Source of the DNA: Ulva prolifera
Lineage: Eukaryota > Chlorophyta > Ulvophyceae > Ulvales > Ulvaceae
Reading direction: 5' to 3'
Assembly: GCA_023078555.1 (NCBI GenBank)
Contig: CM041196.1
Coordinates: 5,157,658-5,221,657 of the forward strand
Length of the DNA: 64,000 nt
The stretch's first letter is position 1; each line of letters opens with the position of its first letter. Below are positions 23,507-34,777 of this stretch, piece after piece. Made by a program: the position numbers and the translations under genes. Below the pieces are notes generated by a model that saw only the letters and a list, made by a program, of their open reading frames with translations, did no database searches and had not been told where the DNA came from.

Positions 23507-24277
23507 AGTTGCGCAATCTTGGGATTGTTGCCAACGCTATTCACTCCTGATACAGCCATACACGAACGCGCACAGCATCAACGGAGTAGGCACGTGGAGG
23601 GTTGAATGGAAGCTACAGCAGGAGCAGGGAAAAACGAGGCAACACCACGTTATAATCATTACTTCTTCACCCTCGCTCTGAAATCGCGAATTGCCGCAGG
23701 CCTGCCTTTGCAGTCTCTATCATGTTGAATTCGCCGTGCCCCACCTACGCTCATGCATTCTCAACAGCAGCAAGCTGCGATCTCGACGCAGGACGATGGT
23801 GGTCGCCACCATGCGTCTGATGAGAAGCACGGCGGCCCCTGACAGATCTGAGAGTGCCTGCTGAAGCGTGTTTCCGAACGGAACAGTGGAAGCGACAGGC
23901 ACGATCAGCCCAGAGACTGCGCTCGGACGGTGCACCGCGGTGTTTCGACTCAAGCACGTTCACGGCTTCTACATTCGCAGGTGATAGCGCTGCTGAAGGA
24001 CATGTTCGGCAACGGTGAATGGGCTGCGTTTGCCCTTTCGGAGACTGCATGTCCTGGCCAGCGGAGAAATGCCAACGTGACGATCCCGTGCAGACAGATG
24101 ACCTGAAGTATAGAACATAGAGCAGCTGTCAAGGCTTTACGACTGTGATTGTGCTAAGATAGCGATTCGCATGCCCCAGGAACGAGGGGTATGAGTCGCA
24201 TCAGGTGTTCAGTCATGCACGATCCACATCTAGCAGGCACCCCGACTTCGCAATGGAGGTCCCAGTAATATTCAAGT
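23507..24277. promoter_or_regulatory. Shared 5' region between two divergent helical-repeat genes
   Basis: Both flanking genes start outward from this 771-bp stretch. I see no exon and no convincing TATA box. Calling it a bidirectional promoter is inference from gene orientation. Confidence 0.4.
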
Positions 24278-27200
24278 ATGGCAGAAACCCAGCAAGCTCG
24301 CCGGACAGACCTTGCAAGGTTGGTGCGGCGAGCTGCACATGCGGGCATCAGCTCAATCACAGCCCTGCCAAGCCAGCAACCAGACTTCTGGGATGCCAGT
24401 GTGATCCAGGAAACCTTATCACAGGTTGCAGCGTCTATAAGTTCACATTTTCAAGAGCTGGCAGTCGGTCATTGTGGGCCCGAGGATGACATGGTGACCG
24501 CTGTTGATCTTGCAGCGACCAGGACCCTTGAGAAGTCACAATCTGACCTGGTGGCATCACTAGCTAGTAGCCTGGGCCAATGTTTGGCACAAGTGCGTGC
24601 TCCGTTTCACTCCCGCCCCACCTCCCAACGCCATCAATCCAAACCTGAAGTGTTTCCACGGCAATCCTGGGCGCCACCAATAACTGGACCGTGCGCACGA
24701 TATGCAGAAGGTGGGAGACACCGACGATTCTGGTGTCTCAGATCGTCAGGACGACCTGTTCCTTCCATCCTCTAGTATCCGCTTTGATTCTCAGACACTG
24801 TCTGATGTCAGCTTTGGAGGACCAGCAGTGATGGCTCAGCTGGAGGCCCTTGCCAGTGAAGCAGATCCAACGACTTTGCTGCAAAAGCTGTGCACATCAT
24901 ATGACATCGTCGACCTTGCTGACAGTGAGCCGGCCATGTTTGAGGTTGGCTTGAAGCACATCCTCACTGCAGCTGTTTCAGCCCCAGTGTCAGCGGAGGC
25001 ACATTTTCAGAGAACTTTCGCAATCATCACGTCAACCATCGATGGCAGGGTCCAGTACTTGCATCTGACACTGAAGCATCTGCTATCCCAGGAGTTTCGC
25101 TCAGCACAGATTAATCTTTCCGGTATGCCACCGCTGCAGTCCCGTTGGAATGCACCTGTACCACTCTGGAGAACGCAAACCACCTGCAGATTGCATGCCG
25201 ATGCTTCATCGTTCAGAGCAATCTTAGGTGCCTGGAGTGTCTTACATCATACCAGTGTACTGGTGCATGCAATCATACGATTGGCAGGTTTCATGTTGTC
25301 CATCGACACAAACCACTTGCCCCTATGGATCCCAAGTGTCACAAAGCTGCAAACTTTTCACTTGTTGCCGTGAAACTATGTGAATCTGAGCCTACAATCC
25401 GAAATCCTTCCGGCCGACATTGTCAGCTCCCACATGTCGGTCTTGCTGGCGGAAATGCTGCATTAACTTTCAGCTAATCAGCTCTGTACTTGCTGGTGCA
25501 CGGGGCGGGCAGATCTTGCCCTTTGCTGTCCATGCATCATCAGCATCACATCTCGATGGCTCACCACTGCGCTGGAGTAGTTGCCGTTCCTGTGGCTGCA
25601 TCGCTGCAGGCCACATATGGGCAGGCTCCTGTGGGCTGTTTGGGTCGTGAAGCGCCGGTGTCCAGTCAGGTGCATGGCTTACGCAGATCGCTTGTGTCAC
25701 TGTGACAAAAGAAAGAGAAATATGTCAGTAAGCCGTCGGAGTCATCATCACAAAATCTTCATGCTCACACGGCTGCAGCCGTATGGGCACTGGCACTGAT
25801 GTTGTCGGCATACTTTCTGTCCACACCAGCACACTGTGTCAATGGACACGGCTGATTTCATGGTCGGTTTGCCTGTGTGCATTGCCCAACGGCCTCATCC
25901 ACACGGCGGAGTTACCAGATTCCCCTGCAGTGTTCTTTACAGAATTCATCGTCCCCTCACAGCCCGCAGACGCTGCATGCAGCAGCAAGCCACCTTGTCC
26001 ACAGCTTTCCAAGACAGCAGACAGTCTAGGCACTGCGAGCCTGCCTGTCTTCAGCAGTTTTGCCGTGTAAATCCAACTCAGCGAGCAGTCAGTTGGGATG
26101 AGGCCACATGACAGCTGATCCGATCCTACTGCTTGAGGTGAACTTTCACAGGATTCAGTGAGGCACCGACCTCTGCACATAAATTCTCACAGGCGTCTAC
26201 TTGCAACGAGGCACATGTCAGCCGATCCGTGCTGTCTTCAGTGGATGAACTCTCACAGGCGTCCGTGCTTGTGCGTGCAGGGGCGGTGCACCGCATGCTG
26301 GACCTTCTGCCAGAAAGCCTGCATGCGGACCCTGAGGCAAACGCTGCAGCTGTGGCACCGGTGGTGTCGCAAGCGCTGTCCGTGTGCTTCCGCAGCGATG
26401 CGGCCGCGGGCAAGGAGGCGCCATCCGGTGAACGTGCACGTGGCATCTTGGGGCATGACCCAACGGTGTGCACTTGTCCCAGCGCCCGGTCACAACCTCA
26501 CAAGCATCAGCCTCCGAGTCAGCCGGACGCAGGAGCGCATCTGCTCAGGCATCAGCCTGCACAGATGCAGTCCTGCTTCCGGCAGCACACCTGACGGTGA
26601 ACAGCTGCTTCGCTCGGAGCGCAGCATACGGCTTCCAGCCCACTGTCTGCTTGATAGCCAACGTTCCCTGGCGTCATGATGTATCTGGCGTGTGTGCCTG
26701 GCTGAAGGCATCGCTTCTGTTGGATTCACCATATAGTATTGTGTTTGTATTGTGCCTGTTTCCGGGTGTCATTTATGCTCTGCTCTGCACCTCAAACAGG
26801 TGACAGAGACGTGTCCTGGGTCAAATCGGCTGCAAGAACGTCATGCTGGAACGCTTGTCAGGGCCGCACAATTCGTGCAGGTGAAGTGGTGGACCCGCCT
26901 CATGGCCATGCCACATATTGCGCGCCACCTGATCCCGGTGGCAGTCACATCCGGCGCAGTCAAGCTGGCCGTGGACAGCATCAGCTCCACTGCGCGACAC
27001 GATCTGTTCCATGCGCTCTCTTCATCTGACCATGGAGCAGGCAAGCAGCCAGGCGACGTCCTGAGCCTCGCAGCCTGTATTGTGCTGACTTCAATGATGT
27101 CCTCACGGTGGGGACTCTCGCCACAGTTGATGTGACTGCGTGGGCTTGTGGTTTGCCACTCTTGACGATCATGACACGCGTGATGTAGCGGTAATTCCGC

Positions 27201-30200
27201 TGTGCTGCCATCTATGTCAGAACAGATAATTCTCTACTCAGGGCTCGATGCCGAAATGCTCCCATGAAATGCTGTACCGTACAACTTGTATAGCATCCTG
27301 TTGCGAGGTTTTCACCGCACTCTGCATCTGACCCAGACAACGGTTGAGAGCCTGCCTGCGTTCTCCAGTTGCATGCATACAATGCAGCCATTTTTATGGG
27401 TTCTGCAGCTGGACGCAACGGGCGGAGGTGCTGTACAGGTCACGTGTTGATGCGTGGCTGCAAGCATCGCAGCCTGGGCGCTCCACAGAGTTGATGATGG
27501 ACCAGGGCTGCATGCCACCACAGCAGGGCACGGCTGCTGAAGCCTGCACACTGCCCACAAGCACGCCCGTGGGCCTGGCGCTGGAGCATGCATCCTCTGA
27601 CGTCGCGGAGATGTCCGAGGAGACGAGCATGCAGGCTGGCCTCAGTCAGGACCCCCCGGATCCTGCCGCTGTGGTTTCAGTCGTGCTCGAGCGCGCAGCG
27701 TGCGTGCATGACGCCGATGCTCAGGCCGCACAGCTGCAGAAACTTTTTAGGTGAGGCACCCACCTGCATCTCTTGCGGCCTCCAGCAGTGCTGGCGCGTG
27801 TGCTCGGGTACTTGGTATATTACAGAGCAGACCAGCAAGCGCGACTGCCATCACTTCATGAACGCGCCATAGCTGCCGCGTGGAGCCCTGCCTTGCCGTG
27901 AGACAACCACGGTTCACGCGGAGGCAAGCTGCTGCGCCAGAGCTATTGTGGCAGCAATCAATTGACTGGATATTGCTGCATGCGCCGCTCCGGTACCGTG
28001 TGTCAAGAGCCAAGGTGCCCGACGGCACAGGCTGCGTGCTGGCTCTGGGTCAAGCCGGTTGCTCTTTCGTTTCACCATGCTGACGCAGGTGCCTGATGGA
28101 TACCCGGGCGCATGTGCCTGCTGTGCGGTCGAGGGACGCCCCCGTCACACGCGAGTGCATGGGTGCAGGTGCCTCTGCAGCGCCGCATCGCAGATGCCCG
28201 CCCTTTTCGCTCCGCTCGGCGGCGCACTAACGACGCTCCTGCGCAGCCACCTGGACCTTCTTTCCGGTCGCAGTTGTGCAGGCGGCTGTGCGCCACCCAC
28301 CCATGGGCCCCCGCCGACCGCCATCCCCACCGCTGCAGCTGCCGCTCCTTCGAGCGCTGTCCAGGCGGCTGGTGCCATGGCGGCGGCTTCACTGGAGGAT
28401 CAGCCCATGCGCTCCGCACTCCCGAGCTCGAGCGCCCTCCCACAGGTGGACGGCAGCGACGGCGCTCAGGTCTGCAGCAAGGCGGCGGTGGAGTGCATGC
28501 AGGGGTTTGCGGATGTGGCTGCGGTCCTCAGTCAGGCGAGTGCTGGCTGTGCCGTGCTCTTCAAAGCTGACGGTGCGGGCTCGCCTTTTGCAGCGTGGCC
28601 GCACATGCGTGCGAGTTCGCACCCAGGAGCGCACCGCGTGCATGTTGGGTGCCTGCCGACTCCCTGCATGCGCCATGGTCTGCCTGAGAGCGATGCCGCT
28701 GTGGCCATTGGTGCTGTATTGCGCAGCACAGTACTGCACTGGTATTGACACTTCGGAGTGTGTCACGCTGTGGTGGCGTCGCATGCAGGTAAGGACGGAG
28801 TGCCATCCTGGCCATCGACTTTGGCTGCCTGGCTCTCGGAGCTCCCGGCCGCCGGGCCGCTGGACAGCCCCCGCATCGCCACCGTGCTCAAAGCCTGGCT
28901 CGCCACGATCTGCCGCATCGCCCTCCGGCCCCACACCTTCACCTACCACCTCCTCCCCGTCTTCACCGCGCTGCCAGCACTCCTCGAAACCCTGGCACAC
29001 ACCCTCGGCTTTTCGAGGAGCGGCTCCAGCTCCAGCGGCGCGGCCAGGGGCACCGAGAACGTCCTGGGATGCATGGAGCCGGTCACAGAGCTCATCGCGG
29101 GTGCGCCGCTGGCCGCCGCGGCGGTGCTGGACGACCGCCACCTGACGCCCCGCGCCTCAGCGCTCCTGGTGTCGTACCTCACACACCGCCTCGCTGGCGG
29201 CGTCGCCGCGGTGGTCATGCCGCGACCGCCCCACCCGACGGCCGCCGACGCGCATGCGCGGCGCGACGGCGGTGCTGCCGCCGCCGCCGCGCTGCGCGCG
29301 ATGGGGGCTGTGGCACGCGCCCCGGCGCTGCAGCGTGCGCTGGTTGCGGCTGGAGTGGACGCGGTGCTCGTGCAGGCGCTGCTGTGTGCGCCGCGGTGCC
29401 GCTGCGCCGATGACGACGACGCTCTGCTGTCGCGCTCGACAGCGACAGTGGTGCAGCTGCTGCGCGCGCGGCTGCGTTGGCCCGGCGCGGCGGCGCTGGT
29501 CGCCGCGGCGGGCCCTGCTACGAGCCTCAACGAGCCGCGGTCGGCGCTTCTTGCCGCGCTCAAAGCCCTGCACCATGGATCTGACGCCAGGTGATTTCCC
29601 GGCTGGCACAGCTGTATGCACCATTTCGTTCTGGGAAACGCCGCAAGGCCGCCCACAACCTGTGTGTTTGTGCATTTATGCTTGCAGGCACGCGATCAGC
29701 GGTGCTGTGATGGTCATTCAGGATTGTGTCGGTGCAACCCGCCAATTGTGGTGCCGCTGTCTTGCCTTCAGGCTCTGATCGTCGGTGCTGCTCCACAGCC
29801 TGGCTGACAAGGAGTCCTGAACCCCTACTGCTGCCTGCTACAGCTGTGCCTGATGTTTACACGGCTGTTGCATGCCTGAAGCCTTCCTCTCTCACACATA
29901 CCATGCAGCACGTGCGTGCTCGGATGCAAGGCGCTAGAAGCTCTGATGCCAGGGCTGTGCTGGTCCAGGCTGGTGGATCTTTGCGCGTTTGAGGACCGCC
30001 GGCTCGTCCTCGCGTGCCTGCTGCAGCCGTGGCTCCGCTGCCAAGCATCCCGCACCCTCATCACCTCCCTCATCCCTGACCCAACAGCTTTCTTCCACGC
30101 CTCCTGCGTCGCGGCGCTGGGCCTGCCGGCCGGCACGCCGCTCCCCTTCACGCCTCCAGGGTCCAGAGACCCGCAGCCCACTCGCACACTCGCTTGCGGG

Positions 30201-32165
30201 CACAACCCGCACGCCGGCCACGGCGGTGGCGGTGTGGCTGCGGCGACCGCAGGCGATGACTCACCGCTGCAGCAGGTGGTGCAGCACCTTCCGTTCCGGC
30301 TGATGAACCTCGGAGACACAAGCGCCTACGCCGCGGCTCGCGGGGCGGGTGTCCCAGTGGATCGTTCGGCCGATGAGCGCGACAGCAAGCGCGCCCGCGT
30401 GCATGGCTCAGGCGAGGCCTCTGCCTCAGCAGACGTACGGAGACAGAGCAGCAGCGGCCCGACAGCTGGCACTCACGCGCCCCGTGGCGGTGCTGCCGCA
30501 GTCGCCGCCGTTGCCATGGCCGACCCTGGCATGCATTCACGGCACATCTGGTGGCGGACCGCCGCCGCGGCTCTCGCGGCGTTGTTCACGGATCCTGAGG
30601 GGCCCCTGGGAGCGTCCGCCACCTGCTCCACTGCCTTGGCAGCTGGGTCCGTGGACAGTGCAGCTGGGCATGGGGCGCTCGGCATGGAGGCGCATGGTGG
30701 CGGCCCGCGGCGCGCGGACAGCGGTACGAGCGGCGCACCACGGCGGCAGAGCTCCAATGCTGCGGGTGCGGCTGACTGGGCTGGCTTGGGGCCGTGCTGC
30801 CATGATGTGGCCCTACTTCTCCAGCGAGTACTTCAGGTGGCTATGGTGCGCACCGGCCGCACCATGCATGCATGTCTGCATGATGTGCCCTGAAAGCGGC
30901 TGTGAATGGCCTCACGCCTGCATGTGCCCGTTGTCATGCACAAGGACTCCTGCGGCCGTCACATTCTGCTTGCTCTGGATGCAGGAGCATTCCATGTGTC
31001 CCACCCATGCCATGCACCTTGGCAGCACGACAGATGCTGCTGACGTTGTATATGAAAGGCTTGACATCGCCTCTCGCTGCTTGCTGTCGCACACGCCAAC
31101 GGAGCACCCACAGGCTCTCTCTGTGTAGCAGGTATGCCGCTGGCACCCCCAGCCAATGTCGATAGGCTGGCAGCCCTCACCTCCAACTGTCTGCAGGTCC
31201 CATCTGGCTCTGCCACAGAGACCCAGCACGACAGCGGAGGCATTCTCAGTCAAGTGAGCCTGCCGTCCAGACCAGGCACAGAGCTGCTGACCCCCCAGGA
31301 CATGTTGCTGCTCGCAGTGCAGCCCGCCCCGGCCACACTGCCACCAGCAGCAGCCCCCCTCGTGCCCCCCGGCCTCCAGCTGCCGCCCCTCCTGCCAGCC
31401 GCCAGTCCCACCCTCTCCGCCCGCATCACGCACGCCGAGGAAACGCTGCACTCTCTCGGCATCACTGCGGCTGTCAGCCCCGCCGCCTCCGGCGATGCCC
31501 AAGACGAGAGCCGGGCGGCGCAGGCCCCCCCTGCCGTCGTTGCCCTCGCACAGCTGCAGCAGGCCGCCGGCGTCGCCTTCGGCCACCACCGCACCAGCTC
31601 CGCCCTCGGAGACTCAGATGCGTTTATAGTGCTTATGCTCGCGCTGTACGGGGGGTCGCCGAGCCGTCTGCCCGAGGCCCTCGCTGCGGTCACTGCGGCC
31701 CCGGTCGGCCGCTTCGTTTGGCCAGCGTATTCTGCCGCGGCACACGGCCCCGCGCCGCTGCTACAACTGGCCGCGGCCACACGCGTCCTGCTTGCACGAG
31801 AGGACCGCGCCGTGTTTTCGGCCCTAGAGGCTGCTGAAGTGACCAACGAGCTGCTCCTGCAGTGGCTTCAGGAGCTCCTGCTGCCGGTGCTGTCTGTCCC
31901 AGCGGCTGCGGCGGTGGTCGCAATCGTGCTCGTGCGCGGACCGCTCATGCTCGCTGCTGTGGCGGTTGCGCTGCTGCAGGAGCTACACGCGGGGATACTG
32001 CAGCGGGCGGCTGTTGGTGACCCCGGGGAGCTGCTCGAGTGGCTGCTAGCTGTGCACTGCTTTGATGCCAATGGCCCTGATCTTCTGAACAGGGCACTCG
32101 CACTCGACGCGTGTCACCGCCATGATCTTCTTCCGCTGCTGCTGGAGCCCGTACACATGCCATGA
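24278..32165 (+). CDS. Very large helical-repeat protein with C-terminal TBC-like region (BROMI/TBC1D32-like?)
   Basis: Phase-consistent exons: 24278-24592, 24708-25122, then an unresolved stretch with coding-like blocks near 25145-25290, 25840-26069 and 26259-26430, then 26881-27107, 27409-27750, 28181-28572, 28789-29590, 29969-30836 and 31197-32165 (stop TGA); well over 1,300 residues. Donors include GTGCGT, GTATGC, GTGAGG and GTGCGG; nearly all acceptors are CAG. Most of the protein is Ala/Leu-rich helices with disordered Pro/Ser loops. The final exon contains LLLQWLQELLLPVLS followed by VVAIVLVRGPLMLAAVAVAL, which resembles the last helices of a Rab-GAP TBC domain without an evident catalytic Arg. 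Helical repeats ending in a degenerate TBC domain suggest the ciliary protein broad-minded, known to work with the CCRK kinase. That identity is inference; the single-gene model is fairly sure downstream of 26881. Confidence 0.5.
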
Positions 32166-32685
32166 TGTGGCATTCTCGGATGTATCTGGGCTCGCCTGTT
32201 TGGGTTTGGGCAGCGACATTCTTGAGCAGGCTCGACCTACCTTTCTTTGTTCATTTTTAGCTGGTCTATGAATTACATGGACACACATATTCACACAATT
32301 CCGCCATTGTGGTGCACATGATCTTGAGTTCTGCCAGGGTAGTCTAGACATCCACGTAGTACATCCTTATCACTTGGGGCTGTGTCTGCTGTTTGACGTT
32401 CATATTGAATACCCCTGTCCGCACGTCTGCATGCTGGAAGGGCCACATGACCATCATGCCAGGCCAAGAGAGGTAAGATAGATAAGTGTAGAAGATGTAA
32501 CTGCACCGAGCATCGCCATCCAATCCAACAAGCTTGGTTCAATATCTACTCGAGCTCAGTTTGACATTCTAGTCCAAGTGATTTGGTTCCCCAGATCGCA
32601 TATACACACAGCAAACACCATCATCCATGCTTGTTTTCCATGGTCTGTGATCCAGTGGCCATGCAAAAAGTGGCCCCATACAGTG
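32166..32685. other. Convergent 3' flanks, no gene
   Basis: Separates the TBC-like gene (+) from the ankyrin gene (-). A TGTAA near 32495 could be the polyadenylation signal of the plus-strand gene, about 330 bases after its stop. Nothing else seen. Confidence 0.5.
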
Positions 32686-34194
32686 TCACTTTGCGGCCTT
32701 AGCTTTCTTGTTTTTCTTGATCTCGGCCTGCAGCCACACAGAAAACTCTTCTTGTGTCCGCAGCTTCTCATCAGCGTCCTTGAGCCGTCTCTCCTGTTCC
32801 TCTCGCCTCCGCCGGGCATCTACAGCTGCATGGGCATCTGCCTCTGCATCCTCTCGCGCCCGTCGTTCCACAGCAGCATTGATTGCCTGCCGCTTCTCCT
32901 CCAACCTATATGGCCACACCAGTGCATCAGCCTCACAGCGGTGATGTTACATGTCTCCGGGCCACAGATGCAGCGTTGCCTACTGTGCATGTTTGTTCAA
33001 GAATCTGCCGTGTGACGGGGGCCGCCTGGTGAATTCTTGGTCCACGTTCATACACCAATCCGCGGCTTCCGTCTATGTTCCAACTCCAGGTTGCAATTTG
33101 GTTCGTAATGTGCCATAACATGTAGCAAACTACAAGGCTGGTTTGCTGATTGGGCAGTATTCAGCCAGGACACAGCGACAATTGAAGGTTCACGGCCAGG
33201 TCGCCTGAGATCATGGGTCCAGGCTGGGTGGGTAAGCAGTCTAGCACCCACAATCTGATAGCCAGTCTGGCACACATGACCTGGTATACAACATTCTGTG
33301 ACACATGTAATCTTGAAAGACTTCTGTGTCAGAAGGTGTGGTGCTGAGGTGCTACACGACACATTGTTACAGCACTGGCGCTGGACTGCTGGAGCACACC
33401 GACGCTCCTGCTCTGCTGCTTTTTCTTGCTGCAATGCAGCAGCCTCCTCACGGTCGTCAGCAAGACGCTGGCGCAGGTCATGGCGGCATAGCTCGCCATC
33501 ACGCTCCAGGAGGTCAAACAGCTGCAGGCACTCGTCACTGAGGGTCAAGTACGGAGGCGTTTGCATGTAGCAGTTCTGTATCGAAGCATCTGCCCCGTAC
33601 ATGATCAGGAGTTGTACTGCCTGCATGACTCAACGATCAGGTGGGATGCCTCTTGATGTCTCATGACGCTGCCAGGAGATGAATTATCAGCTGACGTGCA
33701 GCTGTTATTGTTGGGAGGCATCCAGCTGATACAATGCAGTCAACGGCTTTTGTTGATACTATATGTCTTCGTACCAGTGGACTTCTGGAAGCAGCTGCCA
33801 GGTGCAAGGGAGTGTTGCCACAGTCACCGACAGCACTTGGATCAGCTCCTGCTGAGAGAAGCTGCTCGACGACGTCCACCATGCCGTCCACTTCAGCAGC
33901 TTTTAGAGATGCCCAGTGAAGTGCGGAGTCTCCAATATCATTCACATCCTGAACTGGGGCGTTAACTGCAAGCAGCGACTTGGCCACCTCAGCCATACCG
34001 CGTCTACAGGCCGAGATGATCGCTGTTGAGCCATCTACGTGCCTGGCACCCAGCTCCGCACGGGGTACTTTGTTGCTTGCCATCCATGACGTGACTTCCG
34101 CCTCGTCTGTAGCTTGCTCGATGATGGAAACCAGTTGTTGCTTCGTCTCAGGTTCTGCATGTGGGCGAACAAGCTCACAAATTCTTTCGGGCAT
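32686..34194 (-). CDS. Ankyrin-repeat protein with C-terminal coiled coil
   Basis: Three exons, 34194-33775, 33620-33400 and 32905-32686, join in phase (donors GTACGA, GTGTGC; acceptors ATGCAG, ATATAG) to 286 residues. Residues 1-40 are helical (MPERICELVRPHAEPETKQQ). Ankyrin repeats follow: DGSTAIISACRRGMAEVAKS, then GDSALHWASLKAAEVDGMVD with EQLLSAGADPS, then GNTPLHLAAASRS continuing across the intron into LAVQLLIMYGADASIQN. The C-terminal 110 residues form a charged coiled coil (from DLRQRLADDREEAAALQQEK) ending in a Lys-rich tail. Such proteins usually act as binding scaffolds; no partner can be inferred. It is divergent from the Tic62-like gene, with 583 bp between start codons. Confidence 0.85.
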
Positions 34195-34777
34195 ATCTGA
34201 ACCAATACATTTGGCTGTTCACCGCTTATGTTGACATTCCTGTCGGCTCTGCAGGCGACGCCTCGCTGGTCATGTTTCCTTGTCCCGTGCTCGTTAAAAG
34301 GAAATAGCACGCCACTGACGGCTAGCAGGAAACGACAGGACTGGCCAAATGACTGCAGCCACTGAGCCCCACGTTTATATGTAAGAGTTGGAACACAGCA
34401 CCGTGCCGTGGCCGCACTCTGTAGGCAGCGGCATATGTTGCGCAACACTTATTGACTGCAGGCAAAGAGTCAGTCCAAGGCTATTCAAGGACGGCGGATG
34501 TGCCTAACGCTCTGATAGGATAGCCTGGAGCGTATCTGGGTGCGCTGTTTGAAGATCCTATGCAGTGTGGCTACCAGCGCGTGTGCTTGTGAAGCCATGG
34601 CTCAGAGAGAACCCTGTTTTCGGACGTCGCTTACACAATGCTCTCGTGCATGAGGTCCGTCCTGAATATGTGATTTTCAACGTCATTACTCCAGACGACC
34701 ATCAACTGCGATTCCCAACCTATTGCAAGTCTGGCCAGTCGCATCTGTTCTGGCGTGCGGTCAGGAAGCCCATCACC
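34195..34777. promoter_or_regulatory. Shared 5' region of the ankyrin and Tic62-like genes
   Basis: Both genes start outward from this interval. The plus-strand reading is open from 34565 to the Tic62 ATG at 34778, but that upstream part does not resemble a transit peptide, so I treat it as leader sequence. Confidence 0.4.
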
